Assembly: GCF_965363235.1 (NCBI RefSeq)
Contig: NC_134840.1
Location: 59,700,793 to 59,764,792, forward strand
Origin: Mytilus galloprovincialis
Lineage: Eukaryota > Mollusca > Bivalvia > Mytilida > Mytilidae
Direction: 5' to 3'
Length of the DNA: 64,000 bases
Made by a program: the position numbers and the translations under genes
In this document: piece by piece, positions 46,101-56,647 of the stretch
Position numbering within the stretch: the first letter of the stretch is position 1
Layout of the letters: the number at the start of each line of letters is the position of its first letter
Notes under the pieces: generated by a model
What the model saw: the letters and a program-made list of their open reading frames with translations, nothing else
Databases searched by the model: none
Told to the model about the DNA's origin: nothing

Positions 46101-49100
46101 ATCTGCTTCCTTTGTTTAATAGTCACATAGACCAAGGTGAGCGACACAGGCTCTTTAGAGCCTCTAGTTTAGATTTGAAGGTCACTGATGAGTCTTTTGT
46201 AGACGAAACGCGCGTCTGGCTAAAATTAAAACTAGAGGCTCACCTTGGTCTATGTGCATATTAAACAAAGGACACAGATGGATTAACGAAAAAATTGTGT
46301 TTTGGTGATGGTGATATGTTTGTAGATCTTACTTTACTGAACATTCTTGCTTCTTACAATTACCTCTATTTATAATGAACTTCCAGGTTAGGGGAGGGTT
46401 GGGATCCCGCTAACATGTTTAACCCCGCCACATTATTTATGTATGTGCCTGTCCCAAGTCAGGAACCTGTAATTCGGTGGTTGTCGTTAGTTTATGTGTT
46501 ACATATTTGTTTTTCGTTCATTGTTTACATAAATAAGGCCGTTAGTTTTCTCGTTTGAATTGTTTTACATTGTCTTATCGCGGTCTTTTATAGCTGACTA
46601 TGCGGTATGGGCTTTGCTCATTGTTGAAGGCCGTAAGGTGACCTATAGTTGTTAATGTCTGTGTCATTTTGGTCTTTTGTGGATAGTTGTCTCATTGGCA
46701 ATCATACCACATCTTCTTTTTTTATTTTGGCCCATTAATTATACGTAGATACAAGTATCTTGTCTTAGATAGGGATAAATCATACTTTGTAAAGAATCAC
46801 TCTGATTCAAACAAAAAATTCGCTGAAACCGATATTATCAAGATGCTTGATTTCTTGATTGACAACATATTTGTAACGTTCGGAGGACGTGTTTTTCAAC
46901 AGACTGTCGGCATCCCAATGGGAACAAACTGTGCCCCTCTACTTGCCGACTTGTTTCTTTATTATTATGAGGCTGACTTCATGCAGGAACTTCTTAGGAA
47001 GAAAGATAAGAAGTTAGCAATATCCTTCAACTCTACTTTCCGCTATATAGATGACGTTCGTTCACTAAGCAATTCAAAATTTGTTGACTATGTGGAACGC
47101 ATCTATCCCATCGAATTGGAGTTAAAGGATACTACAGATACAGTTAAGTCGGCTTCATATCTTGACTTACATCTAGAAATTGACAATGAGGGTCGGTTGA
47201 AAACAAAACTTTACGACAAAAGAGATGACTTCAGCTTTCCAATTGTGAACTTTCCATTTCTAAGTAGCAACATTCCAGCAGCACCTGCATACGGGGTATA
47301 TATCTCCCAATTGATACGATATTCCCGTGCTTGCATTTCCTATCATGATTTTCTTGATAGAGGGTTACTGCTCACAAGGAAGCTATTAAACCAAGAGTTC
47401 CAAATGGTGAAGTTGAAATCATCCCTTCGTAAATTTTACGGACGCCATCACGAGTTGGTTGACCGTTATGGAATAACCGTTTCACAAATGATATCGGATA
47501 TGTTCCTTACGTCGTAACTACAATCCCCTTCCCTTTCATGAATGTGACCTACCGAATTAGACTATTTACCGGACTTGTAATCATATAAGCAACACGACGG
47601 GTGCCACATGTGGAGCAGGATCTGCTTACCCTTCCTGAGCACTTGAGATCACCCCTAGTTTTTGGTGGGGTTCGTGTTGTTTATTCTTTAGTTTTCTATG
47701 TTGGGTCATGTGTACTATTGTTTTTCTGTTTGTCATTTTCATTTTTAGCCATGGCGTTGTCAGTTTGTTTTAGATTTATGAGTTTGACTGTCCCTTTGGT
47801 ATCTTTTGTTCCTCTTTTATAGAGGAAAATATTTTGTTAAAATTTACAAAAATTTACAAAATTGATGACAATTATTAAAAAATGACTATAAAGGGCAATA
47901 ACTCCTTAAGGGCTCAACTGAACATTTTGGTCAGGTTGACTTATTTGTGGATCTTACTTTGCTGAACATTATTGCTGTTTACAGTTTATCTCTATCTATA
48001 ATAATATTCAAGATAATAACCAAAAACAGCAAAATTTCCTTAAAAATTACCAATTCAGGGGCAGCAACCCAACAACCTGTTGTCGGATTCATCTGAAAAT
48101 TTCAGGGCAGATAGATCTTGACTTGCACAACAATTTAACTTTGTCTAAATTGCTCTTAATGCTTTGGTTTCAGAGTTATAAGCCAAAATCTACACTTTAC
48201 CCCTATGTACTATTTTTAGCCATGGCGGCCATCTTGGTTGGTTGGCTGTCTCACACCACATATTTTTTTAAACTAGATACCTCAATGATGATTGTGGCCA
48301 AGTATGGTAAAATATGGCTCAGTAGTTTTAGGGGAAAGATTTTGTAAAAATAAAAAAAATTTACGAAAAATTGGTAAAAAATGACTATAAAGTGCAATAA
48401 CTCCTTAAGGGGTCAATTGACCATTTTGGTCATGTTGACTTATTTGTAGATTTTACTTTGCTGAACATTATTGCTGTTTACAGTTCATCTCTATCTATAA
48501 TAATATTCAAGATAATAGCCAAAAAAATGTCATAATTTCCTAATAATTGCCAATTAAGGGGCAGCAACCCAACAACCGGTTGTCCGATTCGTCTGAAAAA
48601 TTCAGGGCAGATAGATCTTGACCTGATAAACAATTTTACCCCGTCAGATTTATAAGCCAAAATCTACACTTTACCCCTATGTTATATTTTTAGCCATGGT
48701 GGCCATCTTGGTTGGTTGGCCGGATCACGCCACACATTTTTTAAACTAGATACCCCAATGATGATTGTGGCCAAGTTTTGTTAAATTCGGCCCAGTAGTT
48801 TCAGAGGAGAAGATTTTTGTAAAAGTTAACGACGACGGACGACGACGGACGCAGGGCGCAAAGGGATGAGAAAAGCTCACTTGACCCTATCGTCAACTCA
48901 TCATTCTATTTACAAATCTTGAAAGTATACAAATGCAAAATTCCAAACTGTTGTCTGACTGTCAGTTTAACGCAAACAATCCCAAATTGGGACTTTAATG
49001 GACATTCAATATCTATTAAATATCTCTACCATCGAGGTATTTTACATTTAATTCTACTATTCCTTTGTAATATCTTGTTCTTCTTCCTAAAAATTGTGTT

Positions 49101-52100
49101 TACGTATATTTTATCAGAACGCTTTGATAGATCGATTCGTATAAAAGATCATTTATAGCTTAAATATGTTAATTTAATATATCGATATAAAACTGATGTC
49201 TTTAATGTTCTAAGTTTTCTGACGTATTAGATAAACATGTTTTAAGAAACTTTTGAATTACCAGTATATAAAATATTTTCTAAATAAAAAAAGGACATTA
49301 AATTGTTTTCGTGTACTTTAAAATGGATTTAATTCATTTTACAACGAGAATTTAAAAGATTTAAAGAAATACCCATTTTAAGGCAATTACATATTTAATT
49401 TATCATACATATGATTTATGAAAACATGTCCATTCCGACTACAATATTGACAATGAAAAGTATATCGAAATTCTATCCATTTAAAATATATTGACAGTTG
49501 GTAAGCGGATGCTTTAATTTATTGATATACGCCAACGTCTGATTAAAAGCAAACTAAGTATTCATATTTCTTTTATACCTTTTAATAATTGATGCCACGA
49601 GTAAAGTGTAGCTACTTGTTGAGACTCAAATGAACAAAAAAGCAATAATTAAACACGTTGCTTACACAATTATCTTGGTGACTGTTATTTAAGGTCGTTA
49701 TTTTGTGTTATCAGCGGTTTAATTGGTGTAAAGCTGAATGAATGATCACAGAAAAAAGTGTCATAACTTAAGTAAAGCCATATAATTTGCGTCGTATAAA
49801 ATTATCCTTATAATTAACGTTTATAGTAACCTACAACTTACATTTTCGTAAGGGGGAAAAGGGGGTGGGGGCACTTTAATTTATACGATGGGCAAGAAGA
49901 TCCGTTCGTTATTTTGCATACCGTGCAGCTTCTGCATGGCATTTTCTTTGTAAAATAAATAAGCTACTAGTATTAAGATTTGAATAGTATGTCTCTATTC
50001 GATAGACGATGATATTCGTTTGCTACAAGAGTAAAGTAATAGATTTCGGAGTATAACACCAATATCTCGTGTATATTTGTTCTTTGCAAGACACTTGTGA
50101 CATTGAATGTCAGTGTTTCAATCTTTCAGTTATTTTTGACTCGTATAGCTTAATAATGACAATTATGATGTAACGTATGTACTTGGATGGATAATTGTCT
50201 CGATGAAACTCATACCACGTCTTCTTTCTGTTGAGTAATTCGTTATTTCCTTTTGTTTTAGAATGCCAAAACACAAGAGGAGAAAGTCTCCAAAATACTG
50301 GAGTTTGTTATTATGCGAGGACCCGAGGGTTACCGAAAATTCAGTGATATACTGCATGCAACAGGTCACACATTCCTCGCTGATTTTATGAGAGAAGAAG
50401 GTAAAATACATTTATTTTTTCAAATATTTCCTTCGTACATTTCATTTTCATTTGGTTGTTATGTTTCTTAGTAATATTAGTGTTTTTAAATTTGCGAAAA
50501 CCAGACAAATGCAGTCTTACGAGTTTTCATAAAAAAAAACTAGCACATATTCTTTAAAATAAGGAATACTTGGTGGGTTTTTTTTTACCACTGAATAAGA
50601 ATTCCTGTGCTGACAAGGGAGAAAATACGTAGAAATAGATGATCAGATCGTTAAATTTAAATTTGTAAAAAAAAAATCTGTAATATGCTGTTTCAACGTA
50701 GGATTGTTATTTTGATGTGATTTTATTGTGAATTTCGTCATTTATTTTAAAACACTTTTAATCTTTATTTGTAGATATCATTCAAAAGAAATTAAACACA
50801 GAAGAAATGTACAAAACAATGCCTTTCCTGAATCGTTTAAAAGATAACGAGAAGACTGAATTGGATAAATACTTCATAGATAAGGTGAGGAAGTTCTACA
50901 TGTTAAAGTCTGGATACCTACTTCATTTTTAAAGAAATGAAGTTACAAATCTCCCCTTCCCATTTTTTTTTTGAATAAATCTTATCTTTTGATAACTATT
51001 TACACCACTGGGTCGATGCCACTGCTGGTGGACGTTTCGTCCCCGAGGGTATCACCAGCCCAGTAGTCAGCATTTCGGTGTTGACATGAATATCAATTAT
51101 ATGGTCATTTTTATAAATTTTCTGTTTACAAAACTTTGAATTTTTCGAAATACTAAGGAGTTTCTTACCCCAGGAGTAGATTACCTTAGCCGTATTTGGC
51201 ACAACTTTTTGGAATTTTGGATCCTCAATGCTCTTCAACTTTGTATTTATTTGGCTTTTTAACTATTTTGATCTGAGCGTCACTGATGAGTCTTATGTAG
51301 ACGAAACGCGCGTCTGGCGTATAAAATTATAATCCTGGTACTTTTGATAACTATTATCTTTACACATCCACTGTGTGAATCGTGTAAACTAAGTGACAAG
51401 AATGTAGTTAACTTTGGCTTTCTTTGCTGACATTTTAATGCGACTTTGTCTAAGGCTTACGTCATTACATATATATTGCAACACACAGCATTGAATTAAA
51501 AATAGCATGTAGAACCGTATTCACATGGTATACGAAACCAACGACATCAGTCATATCGACAACTCTTACAACAGTAGTGAAGGATTGGAAGTTTTCACTG
51601 ATAATAGAAAGTAAAATAACAAAAATACCGAATTCCGAGGAATATTCAAAACGGAAATTCCGTAATTAAATCAAACGCTGAAACACGCCAAACGAACGTC
51701 ATATATCTGACCTGGTAAAGGGATTTTCTGATTTTGATTATTGTGGATTAACCCTGGTTTTATAGCTAGCTAAATCTCTCAGCAGAATGACAGTCGCATG
51801 CAATTCCATTATATTGACAAAAATGTGTGAACAAAAGAAACCAAACATAATAGATAAAATTGTTAAAAATAGGGGTACAGCAGTTAATATTATGTTATAC
51901 ACATGTACTATTAATCACTATAAAAAGAAACAAATATGTCAGCAACCAAAACAAAAAGGTATATCTAGACAAAACACAAGTAGCAAAAACGAAAGACAAG
52001 AATACAAAAAATTTCCAAGTTTTATTATCTGCAATCTCTTAAATACCGAATGAACTCTTTCACAAATATTGAAAATCAACAGTGGTCATTGCTAATTGAA

Positions 52101-53939
52101 ATAAATCACACAAGTTGCCAAATTCGATAGTTGTCAACGAATATTGTCCAATTCACACAAGTTGTATGAAATGTCAGTCAATTTCAATCGCTTAATGCGC
52201 ATCAACAATCAGAATCGATAGTTTTCAGATTGCTGTCCAACTTCAAGTTTACATTAACTATTCAAGCAGATAATTGTTATTTTAACTGACGTGAGGTTGT
52301 TTTGATAATTTGCATCCGAGTTTTTTTCTGTGCTGACGCATTATTTCTGCAAGATTTGAATGATTTTTCTGATAAGAATATTTTTATAACACGTACAGAA
52401 ATTTATAATAAAAAATTGTCTCCATGAATAAATACACAATTGAATCGTCAAGAGTTAACCATATCAACTTTGTATTTCTATTATATACAAACAAACCCTG
52501 TATTTGTTCCCTTTTTTATTATAAATTCATTGTCTGCTATGTCCTTTATAGTGACCAAAACCTCAATATAATATTATCATTTATATTTCCAGTTTCGAAA
52601 TGAATCTCTACGACAGGTATGGAAACATGACTTCAGAGAAAAAGAAAAAGCCATTCTAGCTCGTCAACAACAGATTGAAATGTCAGATGAAATCAAAGAT
52701 CAAACAAAGAAATGGCAAGTTCTCAAAAAAGAATTAGAAGATAAAATCAAATCGAAGGATGAGGAAATCATGTTATTAAATCTTCAAATAAAATCTCTTA
52801 ACCAAGCGGTTAGAGAAACAGAACAACGACTTAGAGCTGATTTTCAAAAGCAAATGCATTTTAATGAAGCAAATGAAAATCAAATAAAAAGGGTACAAGA
52901 AAATGTAGGAGCAGCAGATATGGTTCTAGGTGAAATAAATCAGAAAATGGCACCGTATTTGAAGAAGAAACCTCGAATTTTGACTGACAAAGAACGGAAG
53001 GTTCTCGAACATTATAAATACTCTTTCATGATACCAGATTTTGAAGTTTTCCTCGAGCAGTACCGCGAACTTCTTAACATTAAAATGCTATACGAAGCTC
53101 TGAGAGAAGAAAAAGAATATGTATTAACCTATATAATAGGTTATTGCCCAAAAGACCTAGATGAGAAAAGTCTGAAAGAAGAGTTCAAACAATATCTTAT
53201 AAAAACTGACGAATCCATCACTGACCTGAAGGACAAAGTATCTGAGGCAGAAATGATAATAGAAGGACAAAAGGAACAAGTCGAAAAAATAGGAAAAGAT
53301 TCAATGGAAAGGAAAAAGTTTCAAATGGGAGCAGGAGTCTGGCAGGGAGCCATCATGAATGTAATGCGAAACCAACTACAAGATCTAAAACGTGATATAC
53401 GAATGAAAGAATCTAGAATTCAAATGTGTGAAAAAGATGCGGCGCGGTTAAAGAATATAAATAATGATCTAAAACAGGATCTTCAACGTGTGAAGAGGGA
53501 TAAACAATCAGTAACCTCAAGTGAGACACGTCATACACTTAGTATAGACGTAAATGGTCGTTTATCCATTAATTCTGATAATAGTGCAGGCTTAGAAACG
53601 GCTTTAGATAATTACAGCGATTGCAGGACGGACGTTTCTAAAAAGAAACAATCACTTCTTCCACCGATGAACACCAAGGTTATACGGGATGCCGTCAGTC
53701 CAACGACTCCACGAAACCTTCCCAAACCGAAACCTTTTACCATGGGCACATCTGAAGCTGCTTCAGGTCGACATCCCATGATGAGCAATGGTTTAGTAAC
53801 AGCACCTGTGAGACTAGAAAAAAGACATTTAGATCGTTACTCACAAATGCCACATGGATTCGGAGATGTGAAGAAAATGCATTCACAGGGAAAATCGAAA
53901 TTTGAAAAGTCCTTGCCACCACCGAAAGTTCGCTATTGA
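37168..53939 (+). CDS. CARD and coiled-coil adaptor-like protein (576 aa)
   Basis: Four exons: 37168-37302, 50262-50400, 50775-50884 and 52593-53939. Phases are 0, 1 and 0, with good GT-AG borders (CAG|GTAAGT, TTTTAG|AAT, GAAG|GTAAAA, GTAG|AT, AAG|GTGAGG, CCAG|TTT). Residues 1-92 form a CARD: helices with QQREVLSVHRNFLLKNV, WTSELANKLTAEGLVTESV, KVSKILEFVIMRGPEGYRKF and HTFLADFMREED. The fold is split between exons 1 and 2. Residues about 158-247, 333-360 and 385-440 are charged heptad-rich coiled coil. Residues 440-576 are basic, Pro/Ser-rich and probably disordered, ending in PPPKVRY. CARDs join homotypically to caspases, kinases or sensors, and CARD plus coiled coil is the layout of CARD9/CARMA-type scaffolds, so a cytosolic innate-immune or apoptotic adaptor role is inferred. 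No MAGUK, kinase or caspase domain is present. The last-exon methionine 52680 is internal. Intron 1 is 13 kb and repeat-rich. Confidence 0.82.
38355..38676 (-). repeat. Inverted-copy repeat, right member
   Basis: Reverse complement of 15730-16048, inside intron 1 of the CARD gene. It shares GGTCACTTTTGATATATACC and CAATATTTTGCCCCCTCTCA (inverse), with several indels. Confidence 0.85.
39100..39320 (+). repeat. GCGGTATACTACTGTTGCC-family repeat in CARD intron
   Basis: A plus-sense copy that ends GAACAGCGGTATACTACTGT, preceded by a short (TA)n run at 39094-39112. Confidence 0.65.
40160..40300 (+). repeat. Dispersed repeat with GCAAATATTTTATGCATG
   Basis: Starts with (GATT)n at 40169-40190, then CAAATATTTTATGCATGTCC. 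A related copy is at about 58835-58895 (GGTAAATATTTCATGCATAT, TTCAGGACGA). It is non-coding. Confidence 0.55.
40568..40720. repeat. Poly-G run and small AGCCCT repeat
   Basis: About 17 G at 40569-40585, next to a segment with ACAGCCCTCACCGACCGAG, AAGGGCTGTATAGCCAG and TTGACAGCCCTC. The short GACAGCCCT/AGGGCTGT inverted repeats suggest a MITE-like element, but the ends are unclear. Confidence 0.45.
40720..44320. other. CARD intron 1, central part
   Basis: Intronic, AT-rich. Apart from a GCGGTATACTACTGTTGCC-family copy at about 42000-42205 I see no element or gene here. Confidence 0.55.
44369..46168 (+). mobile_element. AGCTCACC element, plus orientation, with internal ~500-bp tandem units
   Basis: Starts AGCTCACCTGACCCGAAGGG and ends AGAGCCTCTAG. 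Inside, a unit of about 500 bp (AATCTTCTCMTCTGAAA, CCAAGATGGCCGCCATGG, TTTTCAGATGAATCGGACAA, GACCGAAATGGTCA) is repeated three times (about 44455, 44951, 45451), plus a partial fourth. It splits a hammerhead-family repeat (left piece ending 44368, right piece from 46169), with TTTA at both junctions. It is non-coding; the 62-82 codon open frames are the same repeat read three times. It is a common bivalve repeat in my recollection, with superfamily unknown. Confidence 0.8.
46169..46222 (+). repeat. Right piece of an interrupted hammerhead-like repeat
   Basis: Contains CACTGATGAGTC, the TTTTGTA loop, GACGAAACGC and GCGTCTGGC. It is cut off at the start of the next AGCTCACC element. The left piece (CCTCAACTTCGTACTTTATT) lies at 44331-44368. 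Confidence 0.8.
46388..46735 (+). mobile_element. Retroelement 3' tail (second type)
   Basis: Contains AACATGTTTAACCCCGCCAC, CCTGTCCCAAGTCAGGAACC and the end TTGTCTCATTGGCAATCATA, then CCACATCTTC and a T-rich stretch. A minus-sense fragment of the same tail is at 58229-58380. The GTTTAACCCCGCC / CTGTCCCAAGT module is shared with the tail at 9885-10466. Confidence 0.75.
46744..47517 (+). CDS. Reverse transcriptase C-terminal fragment, Penelope-like type
   Basis: The open frame runs from the end of the preceding tail; homologous sequence begins at about YKYLVLDRDKSYFV. Motifs in order are FLIDNIFVTFGGRVFQQ, GIPMGTNCAPLLADLF, FRYIDD (catalytic), SASYLDLHLEI, KRDDFSFPIVNFPFL, AYGVYISQLIRYSRAC and the end DRYGITVSQM, which I recognise as the usual C-terminus of this family. 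The N-terminal RT part and any endonuclease are missing, so it is a 5'-truncated copy, though this frame has no internal stop. The methionine at 46687 belongs to the upstream tail and is not a natural start. It is unrelated to host function and lies in the CARD gene intron. Confidence 0.85.
   Translation, partial: RRYKYLVLDRDKSYFVKNHSDSNKKFAETDIIKMLDFLIDNIFVTFGGRVFQQTVGIPMGTNCAPLLADLFLYYYEADFMQELLRKKDKKLAISFNSTFRYIDDVRSLSNSKFVDYVERIYPIELELKDTTDTVKSASYLDLHLEIDNEGRLKTKLYDKRDDFSFPIVNFPFLSSNIPAAPAYGVYISQLIRYSRACISYHDFLDRGLLLTRKLLNQEFQMVKLKSSLRKFYGRHHELVDRYGITVSQMISDMFLTS
47518..47821 (+). mobile_element. Penelope-like 3' tail attached to its RT
   Basis: Follows the RT stop directly: CCTTTCATGAATGTGACC, GTGCCACATGTGGAGCAGG, TTTTTGGTGGGGTTCGTG, AGCCATGGCGTTGTCAG, ending GGTATCTTTTGTTCCTCTTT. 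It identifies the eight or more tail-only fragments elsewhere in the window as 5'-truncated copies of this element. Confidence 0.85.
48893..50261. other. CARD intron 1, distal part
   Basis: AT-rich with no supported element. A T-rich run (CCTTTTGTTTTAG) precedes the exon 2 acceptor at 50261. Confidence 0.55.
51000..51352 (+). repeat. Full-length short dispersed repeat with intact hammerhead-like core
   Basis: The most complete copy: start CACCACTGGGTCGATGCC, middle GATTACCTTAGCCGTATTTG, then CACTGATGAGTCTTATGTAG, ACGAAACGCGCGTCTGGCGT and the end ATAATCCTGGTACTTTTGAT. The sequence TTTTGATAACTATT occurs at both edges (about 50988 and 51340). In order it reads CTGATGA, stem II GTC/GAC with a 7-base loop, GAAA, stem III ACGC/GCGT, then A. 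It is in intron 3 of the CARD gene. Confidence 0.8.
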
Positions 53940-55330
53940 CGAATCTTTTGATATGGGTTAATAATAATTTCATGTATGCAAAGATCATTAACTGTTATCC
54001 ACATGTCATGCATATATGTATACATGGATATATGTATTAAAGTTGCGTTTTAAATCAAAACAATGGAAACTGTGAAAAATGATACAACAAATAATGTCTC
54101 TGGAGTACTTTCTGGGCAAATAGTGTAAATAAACTCATCGTAGATACAGTAAATTTCGTAAAAACAATATTCCAAGCTTATCAAATTTTGACTTTAATTT
54201 ATCATTCTTATAAACATTATGAACCAATTTGTAAATCAGATTATTTCTACTTCATTTAGTGCTTTGATAAGGAATAATGGAATTGTTTTCAATAAATGCA
54301 AGAAAACAGGATTAGTAGTTGAGGACTGATCAATCGTATTAAAAATTGTTGTGCCAAAAGTTTTAACTATGTATTAATATATATTCAACTACAATAAAAT
54401 GTATCCTCAAATTATTAAAATACCGTCTTATGGACACTAAAACCATTATGTTTGAATTGTTGATCTTCTTCGTGGTATATGTAATGATTAAACACATAAT
54501 GTTCTGACTGACCGTAGTGGTCAGTTTTCGAATGAGAAAGAAGGTCATGGTCTTTCAGTGATTAAACACATATTTATACCTTTTAATAAGATCAGATTAG
54601 GTTCTGCAAAATAAAGGGAAAATTCACCGCCAATATCATTTAAAACAATAAAGCAGATATATTTTATCCGGATAAACTAAACATAAATGCAATAAAATCA
54701 CCTTTACATATTGACAGCTTTCATAATAATAATCCTTTTAATAAGATTTTATTAGAAATTAATCTTTTGCACGTTAAATCCTCTTGACGTTTCAGAGTTA
54801 CACAACCTATTTCGAAATGAAATGCTCTTTAGATTTTTTTCTAATCAGACGATTTTGACACTTCTCAAGAATACATTCAGGGTAACAACTGTTGCAATCT
54901 TTACTTTAACCGTCCACAAGAATGAAACCTTCAAAGGGTTTGTCTTTTTGGTTGTGGGATTATAAATACATAACAGCATGCGGTTAGAATATACCATTAA
55001 CACCCTTCTTTCATTGACAGTGTCAAATAATCCCCTTGTCTGGTTTAGTTTCGACTTCAGTTGTTTTTCCTTATAACCGAGCTTGAAAAGTTGTTTTGTA
55101 ATGATCACATTGTTGGTAAATACAAACAACAGTAGTGTACCGCTGTATAATGGTTCACCCTGTATGATATTAACATACATGCATCCGCGTAACGGAAAGA
55201 AAGAAAAAGATGAAAAAAGGAATGGGAAAATTTCAATGCTAAGATTTGTCCTATAGCCTAGTGTGAAGTGTGAAGTCGTCAATCAATGTTTATTTCAATA
55301 AAATTGACCTAAATATGTATATGAAGCGGA
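53940..55330. other. 3' flank of the CARD gene
   Basis: Possible polyadenylation signals: ATTAAA 54036, AATAAA 54128 and AATAAA 54291. Which one is used cannot be told from sequence. Otherwise AT-rich with no gene; a 145-codon minus frame at 54845-55282 has no recognisable domain and overlaps a GCGGTATAC-type repeat remnant at about 55120-55150. Confidence 0.5.
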
Positions 55331-55334
55331 CATA

Positions 55335-55560
55335 GTAACGATGTGGAGCAGGATCTGCTTTCTCTTCCGGAGCACATGAGATCACCCCGAGTTTTTGGTG
55401 GGGTTCGTGTTGCTCAGTCTTTAGTTTTCTATGTTGTTTCTTGTTTACTATTATTTTTCTGCATGTTTGCCTTTTTTCATTTTTAGCCATGACTTTATCA
55501 GTTTATTTTCTATTTATGAATTTGACTGTTCCTCTTGTATCTTTCGCCCCCTCTCCTTTC
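55335..55560 (+). mobile_element. Penelope-like tail fragment
   Basis: A plus-sense fragment (TGTGGAGCAGGATCTGC, TTTTTGGTGGGGTTCGTG, GAATTTGACTGTTCCTCTTG). More diverged than the others. Confidence 0.75.
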
Positions 55561-56598
55561 GGTGGTATCCTAAATATCAAGTCCATTGGTTAACGTTAAG
55601 TGTCACTACTCGCTGACGAAATATGGGTTATTGAGTGACAGGACATTATCATTTTATCAAAATGTGAAATAAAATAAAATTGAATGTATGCACTCTATTT
55701 AATATGAATATTTTTAATTGGATGTAAAGTATTTGAAAGTGAACAATGTATGAAAACGTAGAAACGTTAGGAGCTTTATGATCAAAATTAACCAATACAA
55801 TGAAAAACAACGACTGTAAATAGCAGCGTCTTAGATCTCAAGCAAAATAAAAAGAAAGATTCATATAACAGAGGCGAGTTGTATGCCTTTGATACAACAA
55901 TCAAACGACATATTGAATATAACCAAAGTACAGACATTAAATTATCTTAATATTAACTAAAATCATATATATTTTTTATCATATTTTTTAAACAAAACTC
56001 ATTTAACGAATGCTTTCAGATTAAAAATTACAAAAAGTGACATCAAAATACAAATCATTAACAATAATTCGTATAGGACTGTAAATTCAGAAAATATTGC
56101 GTGCATTTATTTTTGCGATTTGTCATTTAAGACCAAAATGTGTTTTGAATTTTCGCGATATTCATAAAAATCCTGTTTAATTCATATAAAATTTTCAAAA
56201 TGCAATTTTAAAATATTGCAATTATCATTCTTGAATTATTGGATTAAAATAGTGTACATCAGGTGCATGTTTCGTCTACAAAATGACTAATTATTAACGC
56301 TCACATAAAAATGTTAAAGGCAAAATAAATAACGAAGTTAAAGAGCATTGAGAACCCAAAATTCCAAAAGATTTTGCCAAATAAAGCTCAAGTTATCTAT
56401 TCCTGGAGTAGAAAATCCTTAGTATTTTGAAAAAAATCTAGGTTTTAAAAACAGTTAATTTTTAGTTATGACCAAATCAATAATGAATTATTTTTGTCAA
56501 TTGAAGTACTGATCTTTTGGCTTAATACTTAATTTCTCTATCTATTTCTTAATCAATTGGAATTATTCTCGATCTAAGATATCGGAACACTACCATAC
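55560..56598. other. Intergenic region between two convergent genes
   Basis: AT-rich. It contains a decayed minus-sense hammerhead-family repeat at about 56275-56445 and no gene. Confidence 0.55.
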
Positions 56599-56604
56599 TT
56601 TATT
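56599..56604 (-). terminator. Polyadenylation signal of the secreted-protein gene
   Basis: TTTATT on the plus strand (AATAAA in sense), 44 bp past the stop codon. Confidence 0.6.
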
Positions 56605-56647
56605 GAAAAAAACAAAAACACAATATTTACATATCATCCAGTTGGTT

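Larger units (their letters stand above)
46223..48892 (-). mobile_element. AGCTCACC element, minus orientation, interrupted
   Basis: Reads inversely to 44369-46168: it starts ACTAGAGGCTCACCTTGG and ends GAGAAAAGCTCACTTGACCC, truncated in the terminal repeat. The segment 46388-47821 is foreign (retroelement DNA). The remainder contains about two of the 500-bp units in inverse sense. Together with the plus copy it makes a large inverted repeat within an intron. Confidence 0.8.

Noticed and set aside
52680-53939. Last CARD exon read as a separate 419-aa gene
   Set aside because: The frame extends upstream to a good acceptor at 52592, and exons 1-3 join in matching phases to give a complete CARD.
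54845-55282. 145-codon minus-strand frame
   Set aside because: No recognisable domain, overlaps a repeat remnant, and is in an AT-rich intergenic region.
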